Shown here one piece after another: positions 7,115 to 8,657 of a stretch of 8,657 nucleotides of DNA. The notes below the pieces were generated by a model. The model did not search any database. It was not told the origin of the DNA and was given only the letters and a program-made list of their open reading frames with translations. The DNA comes from Gemmataceae bacterium (GTDB lineage: Bacteria > Planctomycetota > Planctomycetia > Gemmatales > Gemmataceae): assembly GCA_009691815.1 (NCBI GenBank), contig SIAL01000131.1, forward strand, positions 1-8,657. The letters run 5' to 3'. The position numbers and the translations under genes were made by a program. Every line of letters starts with the position of its first letter. Position 1 is the first letter of the stretch.

Positions 7115-8584
7115 ATGAGTGGTTTTCAACTTTGGCCTGACGATCCGACCCGCCGACAGTTTTTTTCGGGATCGGGGCTTCGGATGGGCGCCATTGCCCT
7201 TGGAATGATGGCCCAAAAAAGCGCAATGGCCAATCCTGCCACGAGCAAATTGGTCAATCCTCCTCTGCCCGGGTTGCCCCATCACAAGCCAACCGCCAAG
7301 GCCCTTATCTACCTCCATATGAATGGGGCGCCAAGCCAGATCGACCTTTGGGACTACAAGCCCAAGCTTCAGGACTATTTCAACAAAGACATTCCGCCGA
7401 GCATTCGCGGTGCCCAGCGCCTTAGCACGATGACCTCGGGACAGGCGCGATTTCCGGTCGCCCCGAGCAAATTCACCTTTCAGAGAGCGGGAAAATGCGG
7501 TACTTGGATCAATACCGACCTCATGCCCCACACTTCACGAGTGGTCGATGAGATTGCCTTGATCCGAACGGTCAACACCAATGCCATTAACCACGACCCT
7601 GCTTGCACCTTTGTAATGACCGGCAGCGAGGTTCCCGGCAAGGCCTCCATCGGTTCTTGGCTAGCCTATGGGCTTGGCAGTTTAAGCAATAACCTTCCCG
7701 GTTTTGTCGTATTAACCCCTAGGTTTCCCGCGGATTCCAATGGTCAGGCCCTTTTTACCCGCATGTGGTCCAGTGGGTTCTTGCCCACGGCGTACAACGG
7801 TGTGGCCCTTCGCGGTTCGGGTGATCCCGTCTTGTATTTGAAAAACCCGGACGGGGTCTCCACCGCCGATCGCCGGGCCATGCTAGACACGCTTGGCAAC
7901 CTTAATCGGATGAACTCCGATCGTTTTCACGATCCCGAAATCCAATCCCGAATCGGTCAATATGAGATGGCTTATCGAATGCAGTCAAGCGTGCCCGAAC
8001 TGACCGATCTTTCCAATGAGCCAAAACACATTTTAGATCTCTATGGCCCTAATGTTACCAGTCCGGGATCCTATGCCCACAGCGCCATCATGGCCAGGCG
8101 ATTGGTGGAACGGGGTGTCCGGGCGGTTCAACTCCTCCATCGGGGCTGGGATCAACATGGTGGCCTTCCCCGCGAATTGGGGAACCAATGCAAGGACACC
8201 GATCAGGCCAACGCCGGGCTCATCATGGATCTTAAGCAGAGGGGGATGCTCGATGAGACCCTAGTGGTTTGGGGGGGAGAATTCGGCCGTACTGTCTATT
8301 GTCAGGGGGGGCTAGAACGCGACAATTATGGGCGCGATCACCACCCAAGAAATTATTGCATGTGGATGGCGGGGGGCGGCGTCAAGGGAGGTATCACCCA
8401 CGGCGAAACCGACGATTTTAGCTACAATATTATTAAGGATCCGGTTCCGGTCAATGACCTAAACGCCACCATCCTGCATTGCCTTGGGATTGACCATGAA
8501 CGGTTCACCTTTCGGTTTCAAGGATTGGACCAAAGGCTCACCGGGGTGGAACCGCAAAGGGTAGTCAAAGAGTTGTTGGCCTAG
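7115..8584 (+). CDS. DUF1501 family protein, Tat-exported, partner of the PSCyt1 protein
   Basis: This complete 489-residue DUF1501 protein has a twin-arginine signal: TRRQFF with R13-R14, then a hydrophobic stretch to about residue 33. Family motifs in order are NGAPSQIDLWDYKP (70-83), GWDQHGG (344-350), GGEFGRT (387-393), GRDHHP (406-411), AGGGVKGG (419-426) and NDLNATILHCLGIDHERFTF (447-466), ending in RVVKELLA. The WDxHG, GEFGRT and GRDHHP clusters are the likely metal or active-site residues if the alkaline-phosphatase-like assignment holds; no substrate is known. It begins 27 nt after the PSCyt1/DUF1553 gene, the standard order for this pair, so the two products probably act together outside the cytoplasm. 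It resembles the other DUF1501 protein here only at motif level, so the two are not a recent duplication. Confidence 0.96.
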   Translation: MSGFQLWPDDPTRRQFFSGSGLRMGAIALGMMAQKSAMANPATSKLVNPPLPGLPHHKPTAKALIYLHMNGAPSQIDLWDYKPKLQDYFNKDIPPSIRGAQRLSTMTSGQARFPVAPSKFTFQRAGKCGTWINTDLMPHTSRVVDEIALIRTVNTNAINHDPACTFVMTGSEVPGKASIGSWLAYGLGSLSNNLPGFVVLTPRFPADSNGQALFTRMWSSGFLPTAYNGVALRGSGDPVLYLKNPDGVSTADRRAMLDTLGNLNRMNSDRFHDPEIQSRIGQYEMAYRMQSSVPELTDLSNEPKHILDLYGPNVTSPGSYAHSAIMARRLVERGVRAVQLLHRGWDQHGGLPRELGNQCKDTDQANAGLIMDLKQRGMLDETLVVWGGEFGRTVYCQGGLERDNYGRDHHPRNYCMWMAGGGVKGGITHGETDDFSYNIIKDPVPVNDLNATILHCLGIDHERFTFRFQGLDQRLTGVEPQRVVKELLA

Positions 8585-8610
8585 GTGATGTTGGATCCAT
8601 TCATTTGAAA

Positions 8611-8616
8611 AGGGAG
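8611..8616 (+). promoter_or_regulatory. Ribosome binding site of the third operon gene
   Basis: AGGGAG is placed 9 nt before the ATG at 8626. This good spacing supports a real gene start in the short stretch remaining in the window. Confidence 0.55.
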
Positions 8617-8625
8617 TAGTTTGTA

Positions 8626-8657
8626 ATGTTTCGAATTTTTGCTTTGATCGGCCTTTT
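8626..8657 (+). CDS. Start of a probable exported protein (partial, runs off right edge)
   Basis: Ten codons are visible, reading MFRIFALIGL, with the frame open to the window end. One basic residue followed by a hydrophobic run is how a Sec signal peptide or membrane anchor starts. A good AGGGAG site precedes it and the gap to the DUF1501 stop is only 41 nt, so it is probably the third gene of the same transcript. Too little is visible to assign a family. Genes following PSCyt1/DUF1501 pairs are often other secreted proteins such as sulfatases, beta-propellers or further DUF1501-linked proteins, but that is context only. Confidence 0.6.
   Translation, partial: MFRIFALIGL

Noticed and set aside
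1..8657. Scattered GGATCC and CCATGG sites as a repeat family
   Set aside because: They are isolated 6-mers within coding sequence, with no conserved flanks or regular spacing.

Overview
This window most likely comes from a planctomycete, or a related member of the PVC group (Verrucomicrobiota is the main alternative). The evidence is a tandem pair made of a PSCyt1/DUF1549/DUF1553 cytochrome-like protein and a DUF1501 protein, plus a second DUF1501 gene. These are large paralogous families typical of Planctomycetota. Base composition is moderate, roughly half G+C by eye. No tRNA, rRNA, CRISPR array, insertion sequence or phage gene is visible.

The window divides around a divergent intergenic region at about 3780-3988. 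To the left, three genes read on the minus strand in this order: an alpha/beta-hydrolase (2904-3779, possibly starting at 3833), a metal-dependent amidohydrolase (1581-2852) and a DUF1501 protein (1-1368). The DUF1501 gene runs off the left edge close to its C-terminus. The first two are 51 nt apart and probably form an operon. The DUF1501 gene lies 212 nt further on and may have its own promoter. To the right, three genes read on the plus strand: a 1032-residue PSCyt1-DUF1549-DUF1553 protein (3989-7087), a 489-residue DUF1501 protein (7115-8584) and the first ten codons of another, probably exported, protein (from 8626). Gaps of 27 and 41 nt suggest one transcript.

The right-hand genes look like an exported module. 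The cytochrome-like protein has a Sec-type signal and two CXXCH motifs. The DUF1501 partner has a twin-arginine signal and the His/Asp-rich motifs of the alkaline-phosphatase-like fold. The biochemical role of such pairs is not established; planctomycete pairs often sit near sulfatases and other degradation genes. The left-hand hydrolase and amidohydrolase lack export signals and look cytoplasmic. They could act in sequence on an ester/amide or lactone/cyclic-amide compound, but the sequence does not reveal the substrate.

I did not find a clearly new system. The points most worth a second look are: a 250-residue beta-rich insert in the cytochrome-like protein, apparently held between two coiled-coil arms; a cluster of GGCACC/GGTGCC repeats just upstream of that gene, which also lacks a recognisable Shine-Dalgarno sequence; the split between Sec and Tat export within one gene pair; and an unpaired second DUF1501 gene.
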